From positions 62,001-126,000 of the forward strand of contig NZ_SJZI01000002.1 of the NCBI RefSeq assembly GCF_004337505.1: a stretch of DNA of 64,000 nt, read 5' to 3'. Within the stretch, counting starts at the first letter, position 1. Each line of letters opens with the position of its first letter. The notes under the pieces are model-generated. The model was not told the DNA's origin. It did no database searches and was given only the letters and a program-made list of their open reading frames with translations. Below, in pieces: positions 40,717 through 48,721 of this stretch. The DNA is from Flaviaestuariibacter flavus. Lineage in GTDB: Bacteria; Bacteroidota; Bacteroidia; Chitinophagales; Chitinophagaceae. The position numbers and the translations under genes are program-made.

Positions 40717-42660
40717 TTATTCGCCGCGGCGCTCCTTGATTTCGGGAACAATCGCCCCGAGGAATTCCGCAATGGCCTGCGACCCGAGGTCACCCTTGCC
40801 CTGGCGGCGGATCGATACCTTGCCTTCGTTCATTTCCTTTTCGCCCACAACCAGCATATACGGAACCTTCAGCAGCTCGGTATCGCGGATCTTCTTGCCG
40901 ATCTTCTCGTTGCGGTCGTCGATCTCTACACGAATATCCGCTTTTTTCAGTTGCGCGCGCACTTCTTTGGCATAATCGAGGAACTTGTCGGAAATGGGCA
41001 GGATCTTCACCTGCACCGGTGCCAGCCAGGTCGGCAGCTTGCCGGCGTAGTGTTCGAGCAGGAAGCCGATAAAGCGCTCGTGGGTGCCCAGGGGGGCGCG
41101 GTGGATGATCAGCGGCGTTTCTACCGTATTCTCCTCAGTGGTATAATGGAGCTTGAAGGAACGCCCCTGCGAGAAGTCGAGCTGGTTGGTGGCAAGTGTA
41201 AACTCACGGCCGATCACGCTCCAGATCTGCACGTCGATCTTGGGTCCGTAGAAGGCGGCCTCATCCTGGACTTCCACGAAGGGAATGCCGGACTCGATCA
41301 GCACCTCGCGCACCATGGTTTCCGTTTCCTTCCACAGCTCGGGCTCGTTCACATACTTGATGCCGAGCTTTTCGGGCGAGTGGAGCGACAGGCGCATCTG
41401 GTACTTGTCCACGCCGAAGATCTTGAAGTATTTCAGGTAGATCTCGTTCACGGCGCGGAACTCGTCGGCAAACTGCTCCTTGGTGCAATAGATGTGGGCG
41501 TCGTTCATGTGGAGGCAGCGCACGCGCATCAACCCGAAGAGCTCGCCGCTCTGCTCGTAGCGGTATACAGTGCCGTATTCGGCTATTCGGTACGGAAGGT
41601 CGCGGTAGCTTTTGGGCAGCGCATCGAAGATCTTGTGGTGGTGCGGGCAGTTCATCGACCGCAGGTAGTACTTCTCCCCTTCCATCTCCATCGGCGGGTA
41701 CATACTGTCGGCATAGTACGGCAGGTGCCCCGAGGTGAGGTACATGTTTTCCTTGGCGATGTGCGGGGTGACAACGCGCTTGTAGCCGCCATCCTCCTCG
41801 GTTTCCTTGGCCAGCTTTTCGAGTTCCTCGATGATCACGGTGCCGTTGGGCAGCCACATGATGAGGCCCGGACCGACGTCATCGTCCATGGTGTAGATCG
41901 AAAGCTCTTTGCCCAGCTTGCGGTGGTCGCGCTTTTTGGCTTCCTCCAGCAGGGCCAGGTATTCGTCGAGCTGCTCCTTCTTGGGGAAGGTGACGCCGTA
42001 GACGCGCGTCAGCATCTTATTTTTCTCGGAACCTTTCCAATAGGCCCCGGCGATATTCGTAAGCTTGATCGCTTTGATAAAACCGGTATTCGGAATATGA
42101 GGACCACGGCACAGGTCGGTAAAGCCGCCCTGGGTATAAAAGGTGATCTCACCGTCGGGCAGGTTTTCCAGCAGGTCGAGCTTGTATTCGTCGCCCTTGT
42201 CGGTAAAATATTGAATGGCTTCGGCCTTCGCGATCGGCTTGCGCACGTAGGGATTGGACTGCTTCGCCAGCTCGCCCATTTTCTTTTCGATTGCCGCCAG
42301 GTCTTCCTCCGTCATCTTGCGGTCGCCGAGGTCGATGTCGTAATAAAAGCCGTTGTCGACCGGGGGGCCTACCCAGAACTTGACGCCCGGGAACTGCGCC
42401 TCGATTGCCTCGGCCATGAGGTGGGCAGAAGAGTGCCAGAAGGTATTCTTGCCACCTGCGTCGTCGAAGGTGAGCAGCTTGAAGGATGCGTCACCGTCGA
42501 TCGGGCGGCTGAGGTCCCATACCTCGCCGTTCACTTCGGCGGCCAGCACCTTGCGCGCGAGCCCTTCCGAAATCGACTTGGCGATATCCATGCCCGTAGT
42601 GCCTTTCGGGTATTGCCGGACGGATCCGTCCGGGAGCGTAATGTTGATCTGATCGTTCAT
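40717..42660 (-). CDS. thrS: Threonyl-tRNA synthetase
   Basis: Charges tRNA-Thr. The 647 residues contain the TGS domain (1-65, INITLPDGSVRQYPKGTTG), the editing/SAD domain with HSSAHLMAEAIEAQFP and the metal-binding CRGPHIPNTG, the class II catalytic core with RSMNCPHHHKIF, and the anticodon-binding C-terminal domain (LPTWLAPVQVKILPISDK). The start at 42660 (MNDQINITLP) is supported by a TAATTTTG element 9 nt upstream; the frame is open to 42717. infC follows. Confidence 0.97.
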   Translation of the reverse strand: MNDQINITLPDGSVRQYPKGTTGMDIAKSISEGLARKVLAAEVNGEVWDLSRPIDGDASFKLLTFDDAGGKNTFWHSSAHLMAEAIEAQFPGVKFWVGPPVDNGFYYDIDLGDRKMTEEDLAAIEKKMGELAKQSNPYVRKPIAKAEAIQYFTDKGDEYKLDLLENLPDGEITFYTQGGFTDLCRGPHIPNTGFIKAIKLTNIAGAYWKGSEKNKMLTRVYGVTFPKKEQLDEYLALLEEAKKRDHRKLGKELSIYTMDDDVGPGLIMWLPNGTVIIEELEKLAKETEEDGGYKRVVTPHIAKENMYLTSGHLPYYADSMYPPMEMEGEKYYLRSMNCPHHHKIFDALPKSYRDLPYRIAEYGTVYRYEQSGELFGLMRVRCLHMNDAHIYCTKEQFADEFRAVNEIYLKYFKIFGVDKYQMRLSLHSPEKLGIKYVNEPELWKETETMVREVLIESGIPFVEVQDEAAFYGPKIDVQIWSVIGREFTLATNQLDFSQGRSFKLHYTTEENTVETPLIIHRAPLGTHERFIGFLLEHYAGKLPTWLAPVQVKILPISDKFLDYAKEVRAQLKKADIRVEIDDRNEKIGKKIRDTELLKVPYMLVVGEKEMNEGKVSIRRQGKGDLGSQAIAEFLGAIVPEIKERRGE

Positions 42661-42669
42661 AAAGGTGGG

Positions 42670-42677
42670 CAAAATTA
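42670..42677 (-). promoter_or_regulatory. thrS -7 element
   Basis: TAATTTTG on the minus strand, 9 nt before the ATG at 42660; it excludes the longer frame that would start at 42717. The divergent gene on the + strand has TAAATTCG at 42725-42732. Confidence 0.65.
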
Positions 42678-42737
42678 ACAAACTCTTGCTTCCTTCGCGC
42701 GGCCGGCGGCAGAACAAATGGGTATAAATTCGCTTTA

Positions 42738-43982
42738 ATGAAACCGTTTGGCGTTATTGCTTGTTTGTTCTGTGTGGTGTCGACAGCCTCGGGCGTATCG
42801 GCCCAGGGTGCCAAAACCAGCCTTCAGCCGCGTAAAACAGCGCCGGCGGCGGGTCGTAGCCTTCCGGCAAAGCAAGGCGTCTCCGGCAAAAATACACAAG
42901 GCGCGATCGCAGCCAACGCCGGCGGCCCCTCGAAAACCGTCACCGGTATCTGGCGCGGCTACTTCGTCACCGAAGCCGGTGAGCAGTACAAGCTTGAGTT
43001 CCAGGTAGCCCAGAACGGCAAGATGACCCAGGGAGTTTCCTACTCTTTTCTCGACACCCGCTTTTATGGCAAGTCGAGCATGAGCGGCACCTTCTTCGCC
43101 GCCGATAACAAGTTCCGGATCGAGGAACTGCGCACCGTTGAAGTACGCAACCTCGGTGGCGGCGGCACCTGCCTGATGAATTACAACCTTACTTTTTCGC
43201 AGTCGGGCAAGGAGCTTTTCCTGGAAGGCACCTATCTCGGCAAGCGGGAAGACCGCGCCAATCCGAAGAACAATGGTACCTGGGGCGACTGTGGCTCCGG
43301 CCGGGTGTACCTGCGCCGCGTGGAAACCACCGAGTTCCCGGTGGAGGCTTTCCTGAAAAAGAAGCCGGTGCCGCGTGCCGACACGGTGGCACGGGTGAAG
43401 CCCCCGGTAAAGCAGGCGCCGCCTGTTGTAAAGCGCACAACGCCGGCAACACCTCCGCGCAAGCCGGCTACGACCCCGCCCGTGGCGAAAGCCAGCCCGA
43501 AGACCGACCCGCCGGCCACAGGCGTTACCCGTAATAATACGGTACAGCGTGACCCTGCCGCCGACGTGGTACACAAGGCCGACCTGAAGCCCATGGTGAT
43601 CCCGGTACAGACCCGCAACCGCCAGAACAATACGGCACGCATCCTCGACGTGCACCACGAGGAGATACTCGTGAAGCTGTACGACAACGGCGAAATTGAC
43701 GACGACACGATTTCGGTGTACCTCGATAATAAGCTGATACTTGCCTCGAAGCGGCTGAGCGCCTCGCCGATCGAGCTGCGGGTGAAGCTCGACGAGGATC
43801 ACCCGGAGCATACGCTGGTGATGGTGGCCGAGAACATGGGCCGCATCCCGCCGAATACCTCGCTGATGATCGTGTGGGACGGCGAAACGCGCCACGAGGT
43901 GCAGATCACATCTACCGAACAGAAGAATGCGATGGTGCGTTTCCGCCTGCAAAAGGGCAGTGAAACCGCGGCCACGCAATAA
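42738..43982 (+). CDS. Secreted protein with AENLG-type C-terminal domain (paralogue 1)
   Basis: A 414-residue protein with a signal peptide (cleavage near SGVSAQ, about residue 23). An N-terminal beta domain (about 68-195, VTGIWRGYFVTEAGEQYKLEFQV ... GTYLGK) follows a Ser/Ala-rich segment, then a long Pro/Lys/Thr-rich linker, then a C-terminal domain (about 312-405) with LYDNGEIDDDTISVYL, MVAENMGRIPPNTSLMIV and TSTEQKNAMVRFRL. The next gene encodes a paralogue sharing both domains without the linker. I cannot name the function. TAAATTCG lies 5 nt before the ATG. Confidence 0.75.
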   Translation: MKPFGVIACLFCVVSTASGVSAQGAKTSLQPRKTAPAAGRSLPAKQGVSGKNTQGAIAANAGGPSKTVTGIWRGYFVTEAGEQYKLEFQVAQNGKMTQGVSYSFLDTRFYGKSSMSGTFFAADNKFRIEELRTVEVRNLGGGGTCLMNYNLTFSQSGKELFLEGTYLGKREDRANPKNNGTWGDCGSGRVYLRRVETTEFPVEAFLKKKPVPRADTVARVKPPVKQAPPVVKRTTPATPPRKPATTPPVAKASPKTDPPATGVTRNNTVQRDPAADVVHKADLKPMVIPVQTRNRQNNTARILDVHHEEILVKLYDNGEIDDDTISVYLDNKLILASKRLSASPIELRVKLDEDHPEHTLVMVAENMGRIPPNTSLMIVWDGETRHEVQITSTEQKNAMVRFRLQKGSETAATQ

Positions 43983-44034
43983 CCGCTCATCGAAAAAGCC
44001 GGCGCTGCTTTCATCCGTCCGTTAATTTCCCATT

Positions 44035-44838
44035 GTGAAAAGACTCCTCCTGATCCTGTTTTGTGTGGCCCGGCTTGTGTGCGGAGCACAGGGGCCGAAC
44101 CTGAACGGCGTCTGGAAAGGAACGCTGACGCAAAACACCGGCGGCTGTTTCCCGAAATATTATATCGAACTGCAGATTAACACCGGCCACGGCGATACCC
44201 TTCTGGGTGCCTCCTATCATTACTCCGATATCACCAACTACGTCAAGAAGAAATTCCTCGGCACCTGGTATGCGAGCACCCAGAAGCTGTACCTCCGCGA
44301 AGGAGCCGTCCAAACCTTCCGCATCCCGCCCGATTGCATACCCTGCATCAAGAATTACACCCTCTCCTACTACCGCACCGGTAACCTGGAGATCCTCCAG
44401 GGCGAATGGGCCGGCAAGGTTATGAATACCGATGCCAACTGCCAGCCGGGTGAGCTCAAGCTGACCCGTGTGAGCGAGTCGGCCTTCAAGGAGATTCCCG
44501 AACTCGAAGTAGACACGGGCATGGTGCGCCTCGACTTTTACGACAATGCCGAAGTAGATGGCGACAGCATCACGGTGCGCGTGAACGGGAAGACCATCCT
44601 TTCGAACAAGAAACTGAACACCACGCCCATCACGACTTACGTGCACATCGATTTGAAGGAAAACTTCCAGGAAATCGAAATGGTAGCCGAGAACCTGGGG
44701 CGTATTCCGCCCAACACGGCGCTCCTGATCGTTACCCAGGGCAAACAGCGGTTTAAATTATTCCTGACGTCCACCGAGCAGAAAAGCGCCAAGGTGCGGT
44801 TCATTTATGACCCGGATATCGGGAAGCGGGCGCAGTGA
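44035..44838 (+). CDS. Secreted protein with AENLG-type C-terminal domain (paralogue 2)
   Basis: A 267-residue protein using GTG as start, with a signal peptide (ILFCVARLVCGAQ). The N-terminal domain (LNGVWKGTLTQNTGGCFPKYYIELQI) corresponds to that of the previous gene, and the C-terminal domain has FYDNAEVDGDSITVRVNGK, MVAENLGRIPPNTALLIV and LTSTEQKSAKVRFIY. Cysteines cluster at CFPK and PPDCIPC. It lies 52 nt after paralogue 1 on the same strand, a tandem duplication that diverged. Function unknown; likely envelope associated. Confidence 0.75.
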   Translation: MKRLLLILFCVARLVCGAQGPNLNGVWKGTLTQNTGGCFPKYYIELQINTGHGDTLLGASYHYSDITNYVKKKFLGTWYASTQKLYLREGAVQTFRIPPDCIPCIKNYTLSYYRTGNLEILQGEWAGKVMNTDANCQPGELKLTRVSESAFKEIPELEVDTGMVRLDFYDNAEVDGDSITVRVNGKTILSNKKLNTTPITTYVHIDLKENFQEIEMVAENLGRIPPNTALLIVTQGKQRFKLFLTSTEQKSAKVRFIYDPDIGKRAQ

Positions 44839-44841
44839 GGT

Positions 44842-44966
44842 GGTCAAAGGTCAATGGTGAATGGTCAAAGGCTTAGGCCTGATCATAATAAAGAACGTCC
44901 CGCCAAAAGCGGGACGTTCTTTATTACTGCGCTTTGCGATTCACCATTGACCGCTGACCATTCACC
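44842..44966. repeat. Inverted-repeat spacer with 7-nt period arms
   Basis: The left arm is four 7-mers GGTCAAA, GGTCAAT, GGTGAAT, GGTCAAA (44842-44869). The right arm is ATTCACC, ATTGACC, GCTGACC, ATTCACC (44939-44966). GGTCAATGGTGAAT pairs perfectly with ATTCACCATTGACC. A 17-bp terminator hairpin sits in the middle. The spacer fills the gap between two convergent genes almost exactly. Confidence 0.92.
44887..44925. terminator. Bidirectional terminator
   Basis: A 17-bp perfect stem AATAAAGAACGTCCCGC/GCGGGACGTTCTTTATT with loop CAAAA, A/T-rich on both flanks, between the paralogue and the TonB receptor genes. Core identical to the rpoD terminator. Confidence 0.92.
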
Positions 44967-44967
44967 A

Positions 44968-47319
44968 TCAGAACTTGAAATTCCACGTTACTGCCGGGAT
45001 GATCGGGAACAGCGACACCTGCTTCGCCTGCACTTTCAGCGTGCCGTTGTACGGACTTCCCTCCTGGTCGAAATAGAGGAAATAAGGATTGAGACGGCTG
45101 TAAACATTATAAACGCTGAATACCCAGCTGGAGCTGAAACGGTGGGGACGCTTTGGTATCGGGGTATAGGTTGCCGAAAGGTCCATGCGGTGATAGGGCT
45201 TCAGGCGATGCTGGTTCACCTTGCTGTATTCCTGCGTCAGCACGCCGCTCACCACGTAAAAACGCTCCGGGAGCGTGGTGGCATTGCCGGTGCCGTAAAC
45301 GAACACCCCGCCCAGCTTCCACTTGCGGTTCAGCTCATAGGTGCCTACAATCGACAGGTCGTGCCGGCGGTCGTATTTAGCCGGGTATTTCTCGCCGCCG
45401 TTGATCTCCGGAAACTGCCGCCAGGTCCACGAAAGCGTATAGCCCACCCAGCCGGTAAACCGGCCCCGCACCTTGTTGACGAAAAACTCGGCCCCGTAGC
45501 TCCAGCCGCGGCCAAACACAAAATGATCTTCCTGGTCGCCGACGTTGGGCTGGTAGCCCTCTTCAAACTCGATCTGGTTGCGCATGTCCTTGTAATACAC
45601 TTCCACCGAGGTTTCGTACTGGTTGTCTTTGAAATTGCGGAAATAACCCGCAGCATACTGCCAGCTGATTTGTGGCTTCACCTTGAAGGTACTCGGCACC
45701 CATTGATCGGTCGGCAGCGTCGTGCCGGCATTGCTTACCAGGTGAATGTATTGCAGGTTGCGCGTAACGGAGGCCTTGATCGACGAAACCGAATCGAGCT
45801 GGTAGCGCAGGGTAGCGCGTGGCTCGAAACCGCTATAACTCTGAACAAGGCGGTTGCGGCCGTAAAACGTACTATCCAGCTTGTTCTGGTCGGCGTCTCG
45901 GATAAATTTCTTGTAGGGACCGAGCTGGCCGAACTGGCCCCAGCGGATACCGTAGTTGACCTTGAGCCGGTCGCTCAGCTCCCAGTCGTCCTGCACATAG
46001 AGCGCGTTTTCGATCGCGTATTTGACCTCTGCGTTGGCAGGTGAGAAAACCGTTGAATCCTGGCGCCCGGAAATCTGGTTGGGGATGAACTTGTGATAGG
46101 TGCTCTGCGCGCCGAATTTGAGGCGGTGCCGCGGCACCGGGAAGTAGTCAAAGTCGACCTTCAGGTTGCCGTCGCGGATGCCCGATGCAAGCCCGATCTC
46201 GAAGTCGTTCTGGTTGGCCTTGAACTCGAACTGGTAATCGTTATACACCAATGTCGTGTTGGCAAACAGGCGTGGTCCGAACACGTGGTTCCAGCGGAGC
46301 GTGGCGGTGGCATTGCCCCAGGGAATGTGGGCGTTAAACGAGCGTTTTTTGTTAACGAAGTTGAAGTTGTCGCGCCCGAAATAGCCACTCAGGTAGAGGC
46401 GGTCTTTTTCCGAAAAACGGTAGTTGACCTTTGCATTCAGGTCGTAGAAATAGTAGCCCGATCCGGCGCCGTTGGCATCCTTCGAAATAAAGGGCTTCAG
46501 CAGCACATCGATATAGGTGCGCCGGCCCGAAACCATGAAGGAAGCCTTGTTCTTTACGATCGGGCCCTGCAGTGAAAGGCGGGAAGCGATCAGCCCGACA
46601 CCGCCTTCGCCGGTGAACTTCTGGTTGTTGCCGTCCTTCATGGCGACGTCGAGCACCGAGGAAAGACGGCCGCCGTATTGGGCGGGCATGCCGCCTTTGG
46701 TGAGTGACGCGTTCTTGATGGCGTCGGAGTTGAAGATCGAAAAGAAGCCGAACAGGTGGCCCGTGTTGTATACCACGGCGTCGTCGAGCAGGATCAGGTT
46801 CTGGTCGGGGCCGCCGCCACGCACGTAAAAGCCGGCATTGCCCTCCCCTGCGTTGCGCACGCCGGGCAGCAGCTGGATGGTTTTGAGGATGTCCACTTCA
46901 CCAAGAAAGGCGGGGATGCTTTTCATCTGCGCAATCGAAAGGTCGATCTTGCCCATCTGCGTGTTGCGCACATTGGCGTCGCGGCGGCGGCTGTAAACAA
47001 CGACTTCGCTCATGGCCGCCGACTTTGCCTGCAGGTTGAAGTTTTGCTGCCGGCTGGCCCTCAGGTGAACGGTATAGGCGCCGGTGAAATAAGCCACATG
47101 CGACACGGCGAGTGTATAATTGCCTTCTTCAAGCGAGATGGAGTAGTACCCGTACTGGTTGCTGGTAACGCTGCGGCCGGTAGCGGGCACCGACACGGTT
47201 GCACCGATGATGGTTTCACCCGAAGCGCTGTCGCGCACGTAACCGCTGATGGTGTATTTCGTTTGGGCCGCGGCACCCAGGGCAAGGCCCAATGCCAACA
47301 GCATCGCCAGTAAGCGCAT
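44968..47319 (-). CDS. TonB-dependent receptor with regulatory-like domain
   Basis: A 783-residue outer-membrane active transporter. Signal peptide near 1-18, a CarboxypepD_reg-like beta domain (about 22-95, GYVRDSASGETIIGATVSVPATG), the plug (about 110-225, GEVDILKTIQLLPGVRNAGEGNAGFYVRGGG) and a beta-barrel ending in VTWNFKF with a terminal Phe. This receptor class usually pairs with a DUF4249 lipoprotein, but here the partner is the DUF3347 protein 3 nt upstream. Substrate is not visible; a metal complex is possible from the neighbour. Confidence 0.9.
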   Translation of the reverse strand: MRLLAMLLALGLALGAAAQTKYTISGYVRDSASGETIIGATVSVPATGRSVTSNQYGYYSISLEEGNYTLAVSHVAYFTGAYTVHLRASRQQNFNLQAKSAAMSEVVVYSRRRDANVRNTQMGKIDLSIAQMKSIPAFLGEVDILKTIQLLPGVRNAGEGNAGFYVRGGGPDQNLILLDDAVVYNTGHLFGFFSIFNSDAIKNASLTKGGMPAQYGGRLSSVLDVAMKDGNNQKFTGEGGVGLIASRLSLQGPIVKNKASFMVSGRRTYIDVLLKPFISKDANGAGSGYYFYDLNAKVNYRFSEKDRLYLSGYFGRDNFNFVNKKRSFNAHIPWGNATATLRWNHVFGPRLFANTTLVYNDYQFEFKANQNDFEIGLASGIRDGNLKVDFDYFPVPRHRLKFGAQSTYHKFIPNQISGRQDSTVFSPANAEVKYAIENALYVQDDWELSDRLKVNYGIRWGQFGQLGPYKKFIRDADQNKLDSTFYGRNRLVQSYSGFEPRATLRYQLDSVSSIKASVTRNLQYIHLVSNAGTTLPTDQWVPSTFKVKPQISWQYAAGYFRNFKDNQYETSVEVYYKDMRNQIEFEEGYQPNVGDQEDHFVFGRGWSYGAEFFVNKVRGRFTGWVGYTLSWTWRQFPEINGGEKYPAKYDRRHDLSIVGTYELNRKWKLGGVFVYGTGNATTLPERFYVVSGVLTQEYSKVNQHRLKPYHRMDLSATYTPIPKRPHRFSSSWVFSVYNVYSRLNPYFLYFDQEGSPYNGTLKVQAKQVSLFPIIPAVTWNFKF

Positions 47320-47322
47320 AGG

Positions 47323-47946
47323 TTACTTGTTGGCGGCGAACCGGAGGCTGTCTTTCGGACCGCCGCATTCGAGCATGCCGCTGTGATATTTGGGATGGTG
47401 GAGGCCCAGGTAGGGATTGCGTACGGCGCTGGAGGTGCTGAGCCAAACCGCGGCTTCCTCGTCGTTGAAGGCCATCGGGCACTCCTGCAGGTAAATGGAC
47501 GAACCGTCGTAGCGGATGGTGCGCAGCAGGTCGTACAGGTTCTGTGACAACGAATTGAAGGAGTGGCGGCTCTCGGTGAGGTTGGGCGCATTGCGGATGC
47601 CGTCGAGGTCGTTTTTAAAGTTGTCCTTCATGCTCACCACGGTCTCATAAATCGCCGGATCCTTTTTGAGCTCCTCGAACGAAAGGGCGCCAAGGCTCGC
47701 CTGCAGCTTATCCACCTCTGGCTTCAGGCCGGCGCTGTCCCAGTTCACATAGCGTTCCTTCAGTCCGTCATAATCGGTGAGGGCGTGGTGCACCTGCTCG
47801 TTGAACGCCGCGCTGTACTTGCTTTGAACTATGGGCTTTTGCTTCTCCGGCTCGGGTGCCGCAGGCTCTTCCTTCTTGTAAAAGACAGCGAAATACACCC
47901 CGATGGCGGCAATGAAAAGGGCCAGGAGCCAAAGCTTTCTACGCAT
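47323..47946 (-). CDS. DUF3347-like membrane-anchored protein
   Basis: A 207-residue protein with an N-terminal membrane anchor (KLWLLALFIAAIGVYFAVFY), a Pro/Glu linker, and a helical domain ending in ECPMAFNDEEAAVWLSTSSA and NPYLGLHHPKYHSGMLECGG, with Cys, Met and His that look like metal ligands. These motifs match DUF3347, found in or near copper/heavy-metal efflux proteins. The start was set at 47946, because the alternative ATG at 47965-47967 overlaps the TATCTTTG promoter element. It is cotranscribed with the TonB receptor downstream. Confidence 0.75.
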   Translation of the reverse strand: MRRKLWLLALFIAAIGVYFAVFYKKEEPAAPEPEKQKPIVQSKYSAAFNEQVHHALTDYDGLKERYVNWDSAGLKPEVDKLQASLGALSFEELKKDPAIYETVVSMKDNFKNDLDGIRNAPNLTESRHSFNSLSQNLYDLLRTIRYDGSSIYLQECPMAFNDEEAAVWLSTSSAVRNPYLGLHHPKYHSGMLECGGPKDSLRFAANK

Positions 47947-47964
47947 GTGCTGAGGATTGTGCCG

Positions 47965-47972
47965 CAAAGATA
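47965..47972 (-). promoter_or_regulatory. Promoter element of the DUF3347-TonB receptor operon
   Basis: TATCTTTG on the minus strand, 18 nt from the ATG at 47946. The 8-mer repeats begin 9 nt upstream. Confidence 0.65.
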
Positions 47973-47980
47973 ATGCGGTA

Positions 47981-48084
47981 GTGTGCTAGTTTGGCAGTAT
48001 GCTGGTGTGCTAGTTTGGTAGTGATAGCGCTTTTGTGGATGCTTTGAACGCGCACACTAGCACACCAACCCATTAGCACACTAA
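47981..48084. repeat. 8-nt period repeat spacer, overlapping a stop codon
   Basis: Six 8-mers GTGTGCTA, GTTTGGCA, GTATGCTG, GTGTGCTA, GTTTGGTA, GTGATAGC (47981-48028) and four 8-mers CACACTAG, CACACCAA, CCCATTAG, CACACTAA (48053-48084) of the opposite sense. The last unit contains the TAG stop of the downstream-located 151-residue gene. Confidence 0.88.
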
Positions 48085-48536
48085 GCCCGGGTAATTTCAA
48101 TAAAGCCAAGTGACATGCTTCTTTGCTGTCCCTGTTTGACGTGGCGCAGCTTGTGGCCTTCCCAGGTGTCGGTGCTTTCGTCGGTGGTCGTTTTGCAGCC
48201 TTTGATGCGGGGCAGGAAGTACTCGTTGTACATTTTCTCGATCTTCTCCCAGGGGCCGCCGATATAGATCCGCTTGATGCCCTTGTTGACCTGCACCGGC
48301 TGACCGTTCTTGAGCTCGTTTTTCATGTCGTACTGCACCCGCACCTGGGCATAGCCATCGGCGTCCCTGGCCTGCATAAAGGCGGGTTGGTTGTCGACGG
48401 TAAGCTTTAAATCGAGGGCTTTTTCGGCATCCGCGATATAGGAGGCCGCGGCGGCCGGATCGCCGCCGAGCAGCTTGTCGCACTGTGCAAAGGAAGCTGC
48501 CGGGAAAAGCAGCGCAAGAACCAGGAGTTGTTTCAT
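48081..48536 (-). CDS. Small secreted protein, unknown function
   Basis: A 151-residue protein with a signal peptide (LVLALLFPAASFAQ, cleavage near 18). The mature part is alpha/beta (DPAAAASYIADAEKALDLKLTV, YAQVRVQYDM, IKRIYIGGPWEKIEKMYNEYFLPRIKGC) with two cysteines that could pair. No family recognised. It sits upstream of the DUF3347-TonB receptor pair on the same strand but is separated by an 8-mer repeat spacer. Its stop codon lies inside that repeat. Confidence 0.62.
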   Translation of the reverse strand: MKQLLVLALLFPAASFAQCDKLLGGDPAAAASYIADAEKALDLKLTVDNQPAFMQARDADGYAQVRVQYDMKNELKNGQPVQVNKGIKRIYIGGPWEKIEKMYNEYFLPRIKGCKTTTDESTDTWEGHKLRHVKQGQQRSMSLGFIEITRA

Positions 48537-48567
48537 ATGCGGTTTTTGGAGGGCCCAAGTTAAGGAA

Positions 48568-48684
48568 AGGTTTTGAGGGGTTCAGAAGGTTTTAAGAGCT
48601 TTTATAGTTTGACGTCACCTGAAAGCTTAGGCCAGGGCCTGAAACCGCTAAAACCTGTAAAACCGCTAAAACCTCGGAACCCTC
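48568..48684. repeat. 9-nt period repeat spacer
   Basis: The left arm is five 9-mers (AGGTTTTGA, GGGGTTCAG, AAGGTTTTA, AGAGCTTTT, ATAGTTTGA, 48568-48612), the right arm five 9-mers of the opposite sense (TGAAACCGC, TAAAACCTG, TAAAACCGC, TAAAACCTC, GGAACCCTC, 48640-48684). No terminator hairpin is needed here because the flanking genes are divergent. Confidence 0.82.
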
Positions 48685-48696
48685 CCACGGCTTTGT

Positions 48697-48704
48697 TATC
48701 TTTG
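48697..48704 (+). promoter_or_regulatory. -7 element of the ABC-F gene
   Basis: TATCTTTG, 17 nt before the ATG at 48722, starting 13 nt after the 9-mer repeat arm. Confidence 0.6.
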
Positions 48705-48721
48705 CGTCCTTATTTTTTTCT

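Noticed and set aside
40642..42678. Long + strand frame opposite thrS
   Set aside because: Threonyl-tRNA synthetase is complete on the minus strand; the opposite frame has a His/Leu/Val-rich composition typical of shadow frames.
47947..47967. Upstream ATG for the DUF3347 protein
   Set aside because: It overlaps the TATCTTTG promoter element and so could not be in the mRNA.
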